Under the pieces are notes generated by a model. That model worked only from the letters and a program-made list of their open reading frames with translations. It was not told where the DNA came from and made no database searches. 64,000 bases of DNA from Haliotis asinina (Eukaryota; Mollusca; Gastropoda; Lepetellida; Haliotidae). A program made the position numbers and the translations under genes. The stretch covers positions 4,333,501 through 4,397,500 of the forward strand of contig NC_090288.1 of the NCBI RefSeq assembly GCF_037392515.1, written 5' to 3'. Each line of letters opens with the position of its first letter. Position 1 is the first letter of the stretch. Positions 12,160-23,845 of the stretch are shown piece after piece.

Positions 12160-13456
12160 ACTGATGTGTGCTTTTATATCATCTCTATGTACACAGCTAC
12201 ACTCTTTCAACGTCAACGTCGAGTGGAGATTTAACGCACTGGATGCTTTTGTTTTTGTAGCAACCGTTGCAAAATTCGTAAAACAGCACTGAGCCTTATG
12301 GCAAACAAACTCAGTGATCAGTCAAATTAAAAGATGAATATTTCATTTTGACATGGTACACTTGGTATATTTAATATGTAACTGTTTAACCAAAGTTCAG
12401 TCACTGGCGATTTCCAAATGCGATCTTAATTCTGTAATGTTCCAATCCCATTTTTAAAATATACCTGTTAGGATATTCAACAACCTGTTTCTAAACAAAT
12501 AATATTTGGAATGTTCAAATTAGTAAATGAAATAAAAACAAGGGAATAAATCGCAGTGAGTACAGAATGTTTTCTTAAACACATCAATGTAGATCAGCCC
12601 ATATCACTTGGCTTCCCAGTTTGAGAAATGATAGCTCTTTCCCTAAGAGAGGAAGAACTTTCTGTTTCTTCTCCTCCGGTCAGTCAATCGTTTCACAGCC
12701 TTCCTGCTTTCCAGCTTCTGAAATTTAGAAAACAAACTATCAATACAAACAAGCATTCGTCAACAATATCCATGGCGAGAGAAAAGAAAACTGTTCAGTA
12801 TTGCTTGAGGTGAAATAAACTGAATCCCCTGTCCAATAAGCGAGGAGCTCAAAAAGTATAAACTGAGCATTTAACCTCCAAAGTTTTAATCGCAGAACAG
12901 CTTATTGATATTTGATAGAGTGCGGAGACACAAAGAAATTCTCCTGTGAAAGCCGTAATTTATTTTCTAAATGTTACTTACAATATGCTAATATTTAACG
13001 AAGGAATATATATGCGTGAACGCAGACATGATAAATGCACCTGTATTTATTTCTTATTGTTACTGTTACTTGACTCGCATGATGTACATGTAGATACGCT
13101 ATGTTTCAGTCGCTGTATGCTCTCTGCTGTCTGAAGTTAAGTGAGACGTCCTTTCGCCTCAATGAGTCGAAACATGCTTTTGTAAAGAATGGTGCACAAT
13201 AATTATTGTTCATGAAATCTAATGATGTAGAACTGATTCTGCGATCAGGCGTGGTCTGAAATAATCTAAGCACCACCTTAAACAGGATTTGTGTTTTACT
13301 GTGATCTCCCTTAAGCTGTAATACTTGCCTGTGACGTTCATTCGTCTGTGAAACCAACTTTTATGAATTCAGCTGATAAAATTTGAAACAAAATCGAACA
13401 CACGACCAAAGGTGTCTGGTTCGGCAGAAGGACGCAATAGCAACAGTGAAATAGTG
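12160..13456. other. No gene recognised
   Basis: AT-rich unique-looking sequence. Open frames at 12628-12813 and 13106-13357 are short and lack recognisable motifs. Confidence 0.5.
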
Positions 13457-13680
13457 ATTGAGTTAAGCGTTATGCCGCACTCAGCAATATATGGTGTTGG
13501 TCTGCATATAACCGAGTCTGGACCAGAAAATCCAATGATCTACTGCATGAGCATCGATCTACGCAATTGGGATATGATGACATGTAGCGATCAATTAAGC
13601 AAGTCTGACAACCCCATCACGTTAGTCGCCTCTAACGTTTTATCAGTCCTAATACGGATCTTCACTCGTTCAAAACGCAA
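13457..13680 (-). repeat. SINE family B, nearly full
   Basis: It includes the blocks GCCGCACTCAGCAATAT, GAGTCTGGACCAGA, GAGCATCGATCTACGCAA and GTTAGTCGCCTC in the same order as the copy at 40456-40712, with moderate divergence. Confidence 0.85.
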
Positions 13681-13704
13681 AGTGGTGAATAGGGGACAGT
13701 AGAT

Positions 13705-13860
13705 AACATTGGGGTGCAACAATGACCGAGTTCGATTCCCGACATGAGTTCAGGGTGGGAAGTCCATTTCTACTGGATTCGGCCTTAATGTCGCAGGAAG
13801 TTTGTTAAGAGGCGTAAAATCGAATTCACTCTGCCACCCACAGACCCACCCACTCACTCA
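13705..13860 (+). repeat. tRNA-like SINE (family A), diverged
   Basis: The B-box-like GAGTTCGATTCCC, the block GGAAGTCCATTTCT and the 3' end GGCGTAAAATCGAATTCACT match family A in order. The A-box region is poorly preserved. Confidence 0.65.
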
Positions 13861-14774
13861 CTTCTTGTTAATAAGGATGTGTCCGTTGCATAATTATACA
13901 TATCTCTACCCGAGTGTCTACGTAACACACCGCCACATAGTGTGGATATTTAACACCATGGTGATAAATCTGTGATAAATGGAGATCCCATAGACAACTT
14001 GCCCTCATAACCGAAAAGAAGATTATTTTAAGAGTAATTGGCTTTAATGACAATAATACAGATCGACAATGGCAGACTGGCAGCAATCGTCTGAAAAACG
14101 TCACCAACTGTGTTTCACCAACCACCGTAAACACCCTGCCTGCTGAGATCGATAGAACAAGCCCAGAAAATTAGCGCAAGGGCTTGCTTCAAGTGTTGGG
14201 TATGATACTCAACAGCCTAAAGGAACGCCTGTAGCTGAGATCCTTCGATCAGTGTGTGATTGATTTTCACAAGCCTTCGTAATTACGTTTCCTTAAGGTG
14301 GGACATGGAATGGATTTCAACGAATGGTTACGAAGTCGCATTGATGGCGCATGCAGTATCCACAATGATATTGATTCTGCTGGTGTCAGTGTTTACATCA
14401 TGTGTTACTTGCTGAATTGTTGGGCAACAAATGTTGATGATTATTACAAGATTTGCAAGGAAACGTGTTAACATGGGACTTTGCAGCTTTAAGTTGTGTA
14501 ATACCTGAAGAATACTGATAGTTTCTCGACTAAGGTGTTGCGGTCCGGTGTGCCAAATGTTTGGTTTTCTTGTATAAGAACTTATGTTGTCTAGCAATAA
14601 AAGCTTGGTGGCTTCGTATTCCTTATCATATTTTTACATTTATGTCGTACCTCTGACAACTCAAAGTGTCTCACTTTTTGAATGTGTGGACTCTGTGTGT
14701 TAATTACATGATAGCAAGGATGCTGTCGTGTGATTTGATACAGAGTAGCAGAGAAGCAATTGACAGTATATTCC
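13861..14774. other. No gene recognised
   Basis: Nothing with coding or RNA homology seen; the minus-strand frames at 13868-14134 and 14328-14597 show no family motif. Confidence 0.5.
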
Positions 14775-15310
14775 AGTAGCTATTCGAATACAGCTCGAGC
14801 TCACAATCTCAGTAATCATCTCTATGCTGATGGCACTCAGCTATATCTCGAATTCAAGCCCCTAACTGCATCTTCTCTACAGATTACCCTGCAGACATTA
14901 ACAGATTGCATAGTTGAGATCCAGTGTTGGATGAGCAGTAATTTTCTGACATTGAACGATGACAAAACTGTGATTCTCATCATCAGCTCCAAACAGAGAA
15001 AATCAAAGTTCAAGGTCCTTGGAGTTTCAAACTGAGGACGTTTGTTCAACCAGAAAGCTATGTTCGAAATCTAGGAGTCATCTTTGATTCAAAAGTAATC
15101 ATAGAAAAGCACGTCAATAACATGTGCAAATCTGCATATTACCACCTAAAGAACAGATTACCGGGTACATGAACACTCCATTAGTAAAATGCCTACGCCA
15201 TGCGTTTGTGTCCCCATTCTAGACTACTGTGCAACAGTCCACCCTATGAATTACAGAAGTACATGCACAGCATTTTCAAACCACGGCAGCCAGGCTCATA
15301 CCACGCACAT
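14775..15310 (+). mobile_element. LINE fragment, end of reverse transcriptase (CR1/L2/Jockey-like)
   Basis: The frame reads NHLYADGTQLYLEF, the RT catalytic loop, normally YADD and here YADG. It continues with WMSSNFLTLNDDKT, and in another frame NLGVIFDSKV, KHVNNMCKSAYYHLKN and degraded LDYCATVHP. Loss of a catalytic Asp plus several frame changes make it inactive. The block order and the NLGVIFD and YHLKN motifs recall CR1, L2 or Jockey elements. Confidence 0.85.
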
Positions 15311-16484
15311 ACATGTATGTGCACATAACACCAGTACTGATGGTGTAATTGTTAATCCTTTGTCTGCCACTCAGAATTCTATCTGTAATCGCATTGCAAT
15401 GTTTTCACAACGGCGTCACAATTTCATATGGAGGCGTCGCTTTTACAGTGATATACAGAAAAGCAAAAGAAAAGGAAACAAAATGAAATGTCATAAAAGT
15501 AAGAGTTCACGTTTATGTCTTTTTTTGAGAACTTGACAAAAACGGAGTTGCGTTCCTTTTGCTGAAACTGTTATCCTGACATTGCGTTTCCTCTGTTAGG
15601 TGAACGTTGACCACTAACTGACGGTCAGTCGGCAAGAGGTGTGTGTGTGTGTATAAAATACATGGTTCGAACATTGTGGTGGTCGTTATCGTACACAATG
15701 TTTTGACATACGTTTCGTGACACTTCAGATTTGGTTCAGATGTAATGTATCAGCTGTATACAGGATGGGTAAATAGACTTAACACTTTTTAAGAACAATG
15801 TTATATTCACTTCAAACTTTGGCAATACATTTCAAGTGAGTGACCCTTACTTACCATTGTGATACCTCAACATATTCAACTATCAACAGAAGTGTCAAAG
15901 ATATCATTAATGTGAGTGAGTGAGTGAGTGAGTGCCAGCCCCGCAACAGAACTTGACTGCGGAAATAACCAGATCCCCATTCTAGCTGACTCGGGCACGA
16001 AGTACTCATGGCATATTCTACACCGGAATACCGGTAGGAATGAACATTAGAAACGTATTAAAGCTGAATGTGAGAATGACACATGTGCATGCATGCTACC
16101 TGAAGAACATCCCGCGAAATGGTAAGGAGATGTTAGTAGGACGAACACACAATCGATCAGCATGAAATCTGCCTGCCCTAAGGAAGTACATGGAACTTCG
16201 TGTACAAATCTGTTCTTAATGACAAATTCCTCTGTTAGTGTTCTCATTGCTACTGCTCACACCACGACTGCGAAGTCATCTATTTTCGAGAGGGACCGGA
16301 AGCTATTTTATCCATCAAGTCTAAGATATTTCATGCAATCAAGAGTTCAGTTTTTTGTACGACGTGATGTTATTGTGATAAAGAAGCAGTAACGTTGTAG
16401 TTCCAGCGTTGGGTACCAAGGTTGTTGAGATACACTCTCGGTACTTTCGAATTTGTAACCTCTGTATTCCCTATAAGCCGCGAA
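15311..16484. other. No gene recognised
   Basis: A short GTGAGTGAG run at about 15913-15937 followed by GCCAGCCCCGCAACAG resembles a degraded SINE end. Nothing else is recognised. Confidence 0.45.
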
Positions 16485-17010
16485 TATATGCGGCCTGGTC
16501 GTCCTTGAATACATCCGACTGTGTTTCACGTGAATATATATTACATACATACGGGCTGGTTATGTGTAGATGAAGACTGGTGGTTCGTGGAAGCATCACG
16601 CCTTGGTGACGTACAGACTAGTATCTGAATATACGCGATGTTTTCGTAAGTGCATAGATACGGCTTTACCAACAGTGATTAGACATGACCTTGACGAATG
16701 AAAATAATGTGAAAGCCCGTGAATATCTTCACGGGCGTCCAAGCCACAAATAATGTGAACGCCCATTAAGATATATATACTGTATAGTCTACCGTGAATA
16801 AAAATAATGTGAACGTTAGTGAATATCTGCGGATCAGACGCCAGTGCAGACTCCTTCGTGAGTACAAATGGTGTGGACGCCGTAAACTGAATCAGATCCG
16901 TGAATACATACGGCCTCGGCAACAGAGACATGGAGCCCATGAAAACATACGGTTGTCGTTATCTCGACGAAAATCAGTCCGATCCCCATATAAAAGCTTG
17001 GAACTCTAAT
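16485..17010. repeat. Degenerate tandem repeat with GTGAATA..CGGCC motif
   Basis: Variants of GTGAATATATGCGG, GTGAATACATACGGCC and AATAATGTGAACGCC recur at irregular 30-60 base intervals, as in an old minisatellite. The open frames here are not conserved coding sequence. Confidence 0.5.
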
Positions 17011-17689
17011 ATCTAATTTTACGATAAGATTTCCACTGGTTTGAACTGACATTGATAAAAAGTCATTTACAAATGCTTGTACTGAATTCAAAATTATACT
17101 CAGATTTCAAATGAAATTTCTTATGAGCATGGAAATTAAATTTCGTTTACATTTAAAGTGTATACTCAGGTTAAACATGAAACGTGGATGCAATATGACA
17201 TATGAACGTGAGAGCGCCTGCTGTGTTTCTATGTGCTGTATCACCAGGATTTACGCCATTTCATCTTGATGTCAATAAAAATACTTAATACATTGTAATA
17301 TCTCAGGAAAAAAGATATTTATCTAATGCACAATCAGTGTTGCGCTAATATGTTTTGTAAGGGATTTTACGTGCATTTTATATCCACCTGTGTGTGCACG
17401 TGTGCATTATACCAGCTCTAAAGCAAAAGAAAAAACATCCGGATCTGAATGAATCTGTATTTTTGTGAAAAATATTCACTGCATAAAGCTCTATCTATAC
17501 ATCGCGTATCTTAGAAACATTGTCCTCCAATTCACAACACAGCGTCATGAACGTTACACCATTTCATTGATTCTTGTCGTGAATAATGTTCTTGGAACCG
17601 CCTTTTCCAATGGCAATATTTTTACAGACATTGTTTGGTAATGATTACACAGAAATAAAATAATACATCCTTAAAAGTGACAAGAAAAA

Positions 17690-18510
17690 ACGTCGGCATG
17701 CCACATGAGCGTGTGTGTCCACGTAAATCCCACGAGTGCGTGTGTATCCATGTTTTCCTGTGTGTGGGTCTGTGTCTAAGTATTTCCTACAGGAGCGTGT
17801 AGGTCTGAATATATTCTTCATTTGCGTGTGTTCCAAGTTTTCTGCACGTGCGCTTGTATGTCCAGTTATATTCTGTAGGTGCGAGTGCGTCTAAGTATAC
17901 TCTATAGGTGAATGTATGTCTAAGTATACTCTATAGGTGAATGTATGTCTAAGTATACTCTATAGGTGAATGTATGTCTAAGTATACTCTATAGGTGAAT
18001 GTATGCCTAAGTATACTCTATAGGAGAATGTATGTCTAAGTATACTCTATAGGTGAATGTATGTCTAAGTATACTCTATAGGTGAATGTATGTCTAAGTA
18101 TACTGTATGTCTAAGTATACTTTATAGGTGAATGTATGTCTAAGTATACTCTATAGGTGAATGTATGTCTAAGTATACTCTATAGGTGAATGTATGGCTA
18201 AGTATACTCTATAGGTGAATGTATGGCTAAGTATACTCTATAGGTGAATGTATGTCTAAGTATACTCTATAGGTGAATGTATGTCTAAGTATACTCTATA
18301 GGTGAATGTATGTCTAAGTATACTCTATAGGTGAATGTATGTCTAAGTATACTCTATAGGAGAATGTATTTCTAAGTATACTCTATAGGTGAATGTATGT
18401 CTAAGTATACTCCATAGGAGAATGTATGTCTAAGTATAACCTGCAAGTACGTGTATGTCTAAGTATATTCCACATGTAAATGTATGTCTACCCAACACGC
18501 ATGTATTGTA
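17690..18510. repeat. 29-bp minisatellite
   Basis: The unit is TCTAAGTATACTCTATAGG plus TGAATGTATG. About 19 near-identical units lie at 17880-18440, with degenerate units outside. No unique spacers separate the units, so it is not a CRISPR. The same TAAGTATA core is found in degenerate arrays at 30540-30845 and 32165-32440. The right edge lies about 30 bases from the Tc1/mariner element at 18543. Confidence 0.96.
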
Positions 18511-18542
18511 CATCTAAGCATATCCTGTATTAGTCCTAACTA

Positions 18543-18568
18543 TAGTCTGGTTCATAATTATTGAGAAT
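18543..18568 (+). repeat. Left terminal inverted repeat of Tc1/mariner element
   Basis: It pairs with 19814-19839 with three mismatches, preceded by the TA target dinucleotide. Confidence 0.93.
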
Positions 18569-18735
18569 GTTTCATCTTACTTTGAGCTATCCTAACACCT
18601 CAACCGATTCACTGATACTTAAAACTAAGTAATGGTGTAAGGGAGGTAACTCATCTTGGCCTACTGAGTATAGTACAATTAGAGTTACCTCCCCTGAATC
18701 TGTAGCAGACGTCATTTTCCTCAGCACTGTCAACA

Positions 18736-19716
18736 ATGTCTGCTGAAGATAAAAGAAGGTTGATTTTTGAGTTGTGTAATCAAGGAATTGATGATGTAAA
18801 TACATTGGCAGAGAGAACAGGAACTCCTCTTTCTACTGTGTATAGGATTAGGAAGAATTTTAAAGAGGGAAAGGATTTTGGGCACCAGAAAGGAGCAAGG
18901 AGACCAAGAAAATTGGACTTCTCAGATCGCGTCCGGCTGAGAATTTTAGCGTCTAAAAAGCAAAGGGCAAGCATCTCCAACATCAGGTATGAAATGATAG
19001 AAAGGGGATCAACAGTTGTATCAAAATCTACAGTTAGAAGAAATTTGATTGATCTTGGATGGGAGAAAAAGACTGGAATTACTTCTCCTCTCATGAAACA
19101 AGAACATAAAGACAGGCGTGTTGAGTGGTGTTTGGCACATGAAAACTTTGACTGGGAAAATGTGATTTTTACTGATGAAAGCTCAATATGGGTATATCCC
19201 AATAATGTGAAAATATGGACAAAGTCTGCGTCAGCACCGTTGTATCGACGACCTAAATACAGCCCAAAGTTTCATGTATGGGGAGGGATATCCTTATTAG
19301 GAACGACTCCGCTGTGTGTGTTTGAGGGAAATCTGACAAGTCAACGCTACACTAACATATTAGATAATTTTCTCCTTCCAAGTGCACATGTGGTTTATGG
19401 AAATGACTGGATTTTGCAGCAAGATAATGATCCTAAACACACCGCAAAACATGCCAAGCAGTGGTTTCAGGAGAAAAATGTGACTGCATTACCATTTCCT
19501 GCATATAGTCCTGACTTAAATCCCATTGACAACATTTGGGGGATGATGAAGGAATGTGTGAATCAAAAGGGGTTGACAAAAATTGAAGACATGAAGAGAG
19601 AAGTGGTCCGATACTGGGACAGCATAACTCACGAGACACTAACCTCTCTGATAGGAAGTATGCCTACCCGTCTTAGACTGTGCCGTGAAGCTCAAGGAGA
19701 CTTGATAAAATATTAA
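18736..19716 (+). CDS. Tc1/mariner transposase, 326 residues, DD34D
   Basis: This enzyme would cut the transposon out by its inverted repeats and insert it at TA. The N-terminal 110 residues look like paired helix-turn-helix DNA-binding domains (IDDVNTLAERTGTPLSTVYR, then SISNIRYEMIERG with SKSTVRRNL). The RNase-H-like catalytic core follows, with IFTDES (D147), LQQDNDPKHTA (D230) and SPDLNPIDNIW (D265). The spacing D230 to D265 is 34 residues, giving DD34D; Tc1 proteins with this DNDPKHT and PDLNPI context usually carry Glu at the third position. The ATG sits 193 bases inside the left end, no stop interrupts the frame, and 326 residues is close to the usual length. It may encode an active enzyme, which sequence alone cannot show. 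Confidence 0.96.
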   Translation: MSAEDKRRLIFELCNQGIDDVNTLAERTGTPLSTVYRIRKNFKEGKDFGHQKGARRPRKLDFSDRVRLRILASKKQRASISNIRYEMIERGSTVVSKSTVRRNLIDLGWEKKTGITSPLMKQEHKDRRVEWCLAHENFDWENVIFTDESSIWVYPNNVKIWTKSASAPLYRRPKYSPKFHVWGGISLLGTTPLCVFEGNLTSQRYTNILDNFLLPSAHVVYGNDWILQQDNDPKHTAKHAKQWFQEKNVTALPFPAYSPDLNPIDNIWGMMKECVNQKGLTKIEDMKREVVRYWDSITHETLTSLIGSMPTRLRLCREAQGDLIKY

Positions 19717-19813
19717 ATTGTTACCTACACAACATGAAAAGGTCAGTTCACTTTCACAATACATTCAATTTTACCTGATTTGTTCTCGTTTAATAATATG
19801 AAATGCTTTAGCT

Positions 19814-19839
19814 ATTCTCAATAATTTTGAACCATACTG
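19814..19839 (-). repeat. Right terminal inverted repeat of Tc1/mariner element
   Basis: Its complement begins CAGTATGGTTC and matches the left end at 23 of 26 bases; TA follows immediately. Confidence 0.93.
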
Positions 19840-19865
19840 TATATTCTCGATGTCCACTGAATGTT

Positions 19866-19925
19866 CTCGTCACGATATGGCTGAAATATTGCCGATGTGA
19901 CGTTACATATTAACTCACTCACTCA
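19866..19925 (+). repeat. SINE family C, 3' end
   Basis: GTCACGATATGGCTGAAATA, GATGTGACGTTA and TTAACTCACTCACTC form a tail also present inverted at 33950-34015. It differs from families A and B upstream of the CTCACTCAC end. Confidence 0.7.
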
Positions 19926-21754
19926 TTCAATGTCCAACTTTTGAAAAGCTTCCATTTCATTTTGAAGAAATCATTTATCACGTCACGCCTAAAACTGCAC
20001 ACACGCGGGTAAAGTGGGTAACTAGATGTTATTCATCACAACACATTGGGGTATAGTACTTATTTTAAAATGCAGAAAATGAAAAACGACCTGGCATGTG
20101 GCACCTCTTGGATAATGGTATGCCTTCACATAATATCATGTAAAATCTGTTCAGTATAGTATTGGATAACTATTAGTCATAATCGATAATAAGATTTGGA
20201 TTGCTTGGTGTATATTACACGGCCTCTATGTTTATCCCTGTAATCCTTTGTTATCCCATTTATTCTTTATCATCGCATTGTTAATTATTTATTAGTCTTC
20301 TGTTGTGTATGTCACCTGTTCTTCCAGTGTACCATTCACACCTAAAAACGATACAAGAACCTGAATCGAACCGTCGTGCTCTCGGATGGAAGAAGTTGTC
20401 ATCCATACATACTTGTTCCAGATGGTCATACTGTTCATCACTGAATTGTCTGGTATAGAATCGATTATTTGCGGATCGACGCCCTATAGTTGGTATATTG
20501 CTCAGTGTAGTGTTAAGAAGCATAAAAGCACAATTTTAGCATCTATGCTTTCTGAAACCTGGTATGTATTACTTCCACATATTAAATTAAAATTCAGGCT
20601 TACAGACTATCGATGCATACTGCCTATAATGAAAAAATAAATTATTTTATAATAATATTTACCTTTTAATTGTCTGCGTAAAATATGAATAAATACCTGA
20701 TATAATGAGAAATTTCTGTCAAGAACACAGGTTATGCAGCAAACGGTTGTCCTACAGTGACGCTTAGAAAATAGAGACGTGAGTTAGTGAAAAACAGACA
20801 TGTCGAGCTGTTTACCATCGCCACAGCGAAATCTGCCCAGCATAAAAAGTCTTCGAGGGATCGCATGTAAAATACCGTTAAGAAACAAGCCATAGTATGT
20901 GGTGCTAACTCGTGCCATCGTGTGTTCGTGCCATCATCATTATCAGTAATATATAATCGCCCTATATTTATATCGTTGGTTTTACTTAACACTGTTCAAT
21001 GGGCCCTAGCTGGAACATCATTACCATTTCAGTTCAAAGCGATCACAACCCATGTGCCATTTACTGACCGACTGACCGTGGTCTCATGTATTTCTCCAAG
21101 GTACAAGAATAATCCTTCGGGGAATAGTAAATTCAGCAAGATAACACCGTCTTGTCTTGTAGTTCAGGAACATTACGGCTAATTCGGTAGAAATAGTCAT
21201 CCCTAGTGGTGGCTATCGTTTTAGTGCTTCGTCTCAGGAGTTGGATGAGGATGATAAGATGCAATGTTTGGTGAAGTTTGGAGACAGGGAGTCCATTGGT
21301 GAAAACATGAAAAGATATCTCTGCGTGTTCCCACAAAGGTAAATGTTTGGAAGTCCACTTTTGCTGCAGTGTTACCTGTTAAGTGCTAATATGGCCAACG
21401 GTGGATCCGACAAGTAGCACTTTATGTCACGGAATGTATAAGCAATACTCGTTACAATGTGGTCACTGCAACATGTTATAAACTGAGGATCAAAAGAAAG
21501 TAGTCAAGTGCTTCGGACTCTAAAGTAAAAACGTATACTCAAGTTATGTTGATGCAAACAAATATTTATATCTCATTGATGTGTTATCAATCTTACACAA
21601 TGTCGACTTAAAACATCATAAGTAACTGTTGTGTAAAACACAGGAGTTCCACATGTAGCATTTTTCACACAAACTGTAAAAGCAGCTGTGGCTAACAATT
21701 GATGAACCATGCGACCGGGATCTTGAGAGACGCCATCAATACCAATACCTCGCA
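19926..21754. other. No gene recognised; one SINE fragment
   Basis: Apart from the family B fragment at 20428-20525 I see no element or exon. Frames of 60-86 residues here have no motif. Confidence 0.5.
20428..20525 (+). repeat. SINE family B, 3' fragment, diverged
   Basis: CACTGAATTGTCTGGTATAG, ATCGATTATTTGCGGATCG and TTGGTATATTGCTCAGTG follow the family B order with several changes. Confidence 0.7.
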
Positions 21755-22250
21755 AGAATGCATGCTTCGCGCCACTTTCTCATGACGTAAGCTTCAATGG
21801 GTTTCCACATGTCGTTTAAGGCATTCACCAGATCCTGACGATTTGTTGGTTGGTTAGGACGTCTCCTAAGTTCTCTACCAAGATGATCCCATAGGTGTTC
21901 AGTGGAAGACACGTAGGGGGAACGCGAGGACCATGGCTAGATGGCAACATTGACATTGTTTCGAAAGTTCTGAGTGATCCTGTGTGGGGACGCGCATTGT
22001 CTTGTTGAAGGGGTCCCCATGGTTGTCGCTACAAGAACTGCTGCCGGTCTCAGGGCTTCGTCAATTTACCGTTGTGCATTCAGGTTGCCACGGACAACAA
22101 CCAGTTGTGTCTCCTGGTCATATACTCTTATCAGTTACCAGAACTCGCTTCTGCAACGTCGTACACGTTAGGCATATCGTAGTCTGGTCTGCCGAGGCAG
22201 TGTTGGCCAGCCATGAAGGTATGGTAGATATCTGCATGTCGAAAAGCATA
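21755..22250 (-). pseudogene. Decayed Tc1-like transposase
   Basis: Read on the minus strand in shifting frames, the blocks YDQETQLVVVRGNLNAQR, QDNARPHTGSLRTF, NNVNV, a degraded STEHLWDHLGRELRRRP and LVNALNDMWKPI appear in Tc1 order. QDNARPHT holds the second catalytic Asp. The SPDLSPIEHLWD region keeps only the tail (EHLWD), and at least two frame changes and a stop interrupt it. It is not the family of the complete element at 18543-19839, which has QDNDPKHT. I could not define the inverted ends. Confidence 0.85.
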
Positions 22251-23389
22251 TTTTGGGTTTTAGGATCGCAGCACGTGCATTCACAGAGTTAGTTGGAAGC
22301 TGTACTGTATGGGAAAAGTGGAATGCTATAGAGATCTAATGCTACGTTTGAAGAACATCAAAGAATTTGTAAGTGCTCGAATAGTAGTGCCTGACATAGT
22401 ATTGTCACTAACTTAATTATGGGGCAGTACCAATATATTTCAGTCAAATTGAAATTTACACTGTATGTGAGGATGCTTTCATCAAAAGGATAAATATTTG
22501 AGACCTACTACACCTCGGGTTTTCCTCCCACACTAACGAGACACGTCCTCATATCACTGAAACACTGTCAGGCCTGAAGATGTTTGGGCGTTGATTCCAT
22601 AACTAAGATGGATATTAAGAGGGTATGAACCACGTCTTTTGTGATTCTAACTGTAATATGATCAGGGGGAAATAACTCACTCTCCGACATTACACATTTA
22701 CATAATTTCACAGACATTGTCCAGAACATTGTCTAGAATTCATTCATTCATTCATTTATGTATTTGTTTATTTATTTGGTCGTTGCAACTCGTTTAACAA
22801 AATTGATGATTTCAGCCGGTCACCCCACTTGTTTTGCTTGTTATTTCTCAGCGCAGTGCATGAGTCTGGTTGATTTACGACCGTCTGTTAATTATCAGAG
22901 GTTGATATCAAGCCCTAACGTCGTCACGACGCGGCGGTAAATAATTCGCCGGGTCAGGCGATTGCGCGTTGCTACCTTCTTGTTAGGTAACCATGTAATT
23001 CTGTTGGAAATATAATTGGAGGGGCAAACGAAAAATACTGAGTTCTTCCAGTTTTATGTAAATGAAAATTGCAATAATCGCTAAAGAAATGTATTATCGC
23101 TATTAACACCCTTCCCTCAGTGGTTGGGTAATTTTGAATAAATATGCCTCAATAAAGACAAATTTACCACATGGTCCGAAACATATCTGAAATAGTTTCA
23201 ATAACGCCCAAAAGAGAAAATGTGATTTGAATCTCTAAGATATTATGAATACCAAACCCATCAGCAGTTTTGTGCTGTGGAAATTTTGTTTTGACTTTAA
23301 GATGGCTTCAACTAAATGTTCTTTCTTTCTTTTGAATTGAAAAAAAAACATGAACGGCTTCCGTAATCCTTTTATACAGGAAAATGTCA
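22251..23389. other. No gene recognised
   Basis: A short ATTC/ATTT-rich stretch at 22740-22775 is the only low-complexity tract. No exon, RNA gene or element recognised. Confidence 0.5.
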
Positions 23390-23845
23390 GCGCTTTCTGA
23401 ATCTGGAAACTGATGAATGTATGAATGTTTAAAAAGGGCCGGTGTGCGTCCCTTAATCAACCGTTTGTATCCCGTACGCATGTGATACATCGCAACACCT
23501 GTATCATGATGGCACGCGTTCTCTTCTTACGACAGGTCGCAATGTTACGAATGCTTTGTGAATCTAGACCATACTGAATGCATTAATGGTTCAATACAGT
23601 GGGTGCGCATCACTTAACTCACCGTCTATATCGCATACACCCCTCTCTCGATTCCATGTGGTCGGTTCTTACGACAGATCTTAACCTTACGAACACTTTT
23701 GACTCGGGATCCTGATGAATGCGGATGTGTGTCCCTGAACTCCCCTGTATTGAGCGTGCAGGCCACACATCGCAACATCGCTATCTCGATTGAGTATGGT
23801 GCATGCCTTCGTCCACCACTAAGAACATGAGGCTTATTCCGCAAT
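23390..23845. repeat. Three degenerate tandem copies of a roughly 150-bp unit
   Basis: The block order TGAATCT..GAATG, TGCG(T/C)..CTTAA, CGTNTAT..CGCATAC, TTCTTACGACAG, TTACGAA recurs three times, each copy about 60-75 percent similar to the next by eye. No coding sense is apparent. Confidence 0.6.

Larger units (their letters stand above)
18543..19839 (+). mobile_element. Complete Tc1/mariner transposon
   Basis: Terminal inverted repeats of at least 26 bases flank a single open transposase frame. Left end 18543-18568 reads TAGTCTGGTTCATAATTA and onward; the right end (complement of 19814-19839) reads CAGTATGGTTCAAAATTA and onward, 23 of 26 matching. The dinucleotide TA lies on both outer sides (18541-18542 and 19840-19841), as expected for Tc1/mariner insertion. 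At about 1.3 kb the element has the usual family length. An uninterrupted coding frame suggests a young insertion. The first base of the left end deviates from the CAG start of the right end. Confidence 0.95.

Noticed and set aside
17880-18440. 29-bp repeats resembling a CRISPR array
   Set aside because: Head-to-tail units without spacers in animal DNA.
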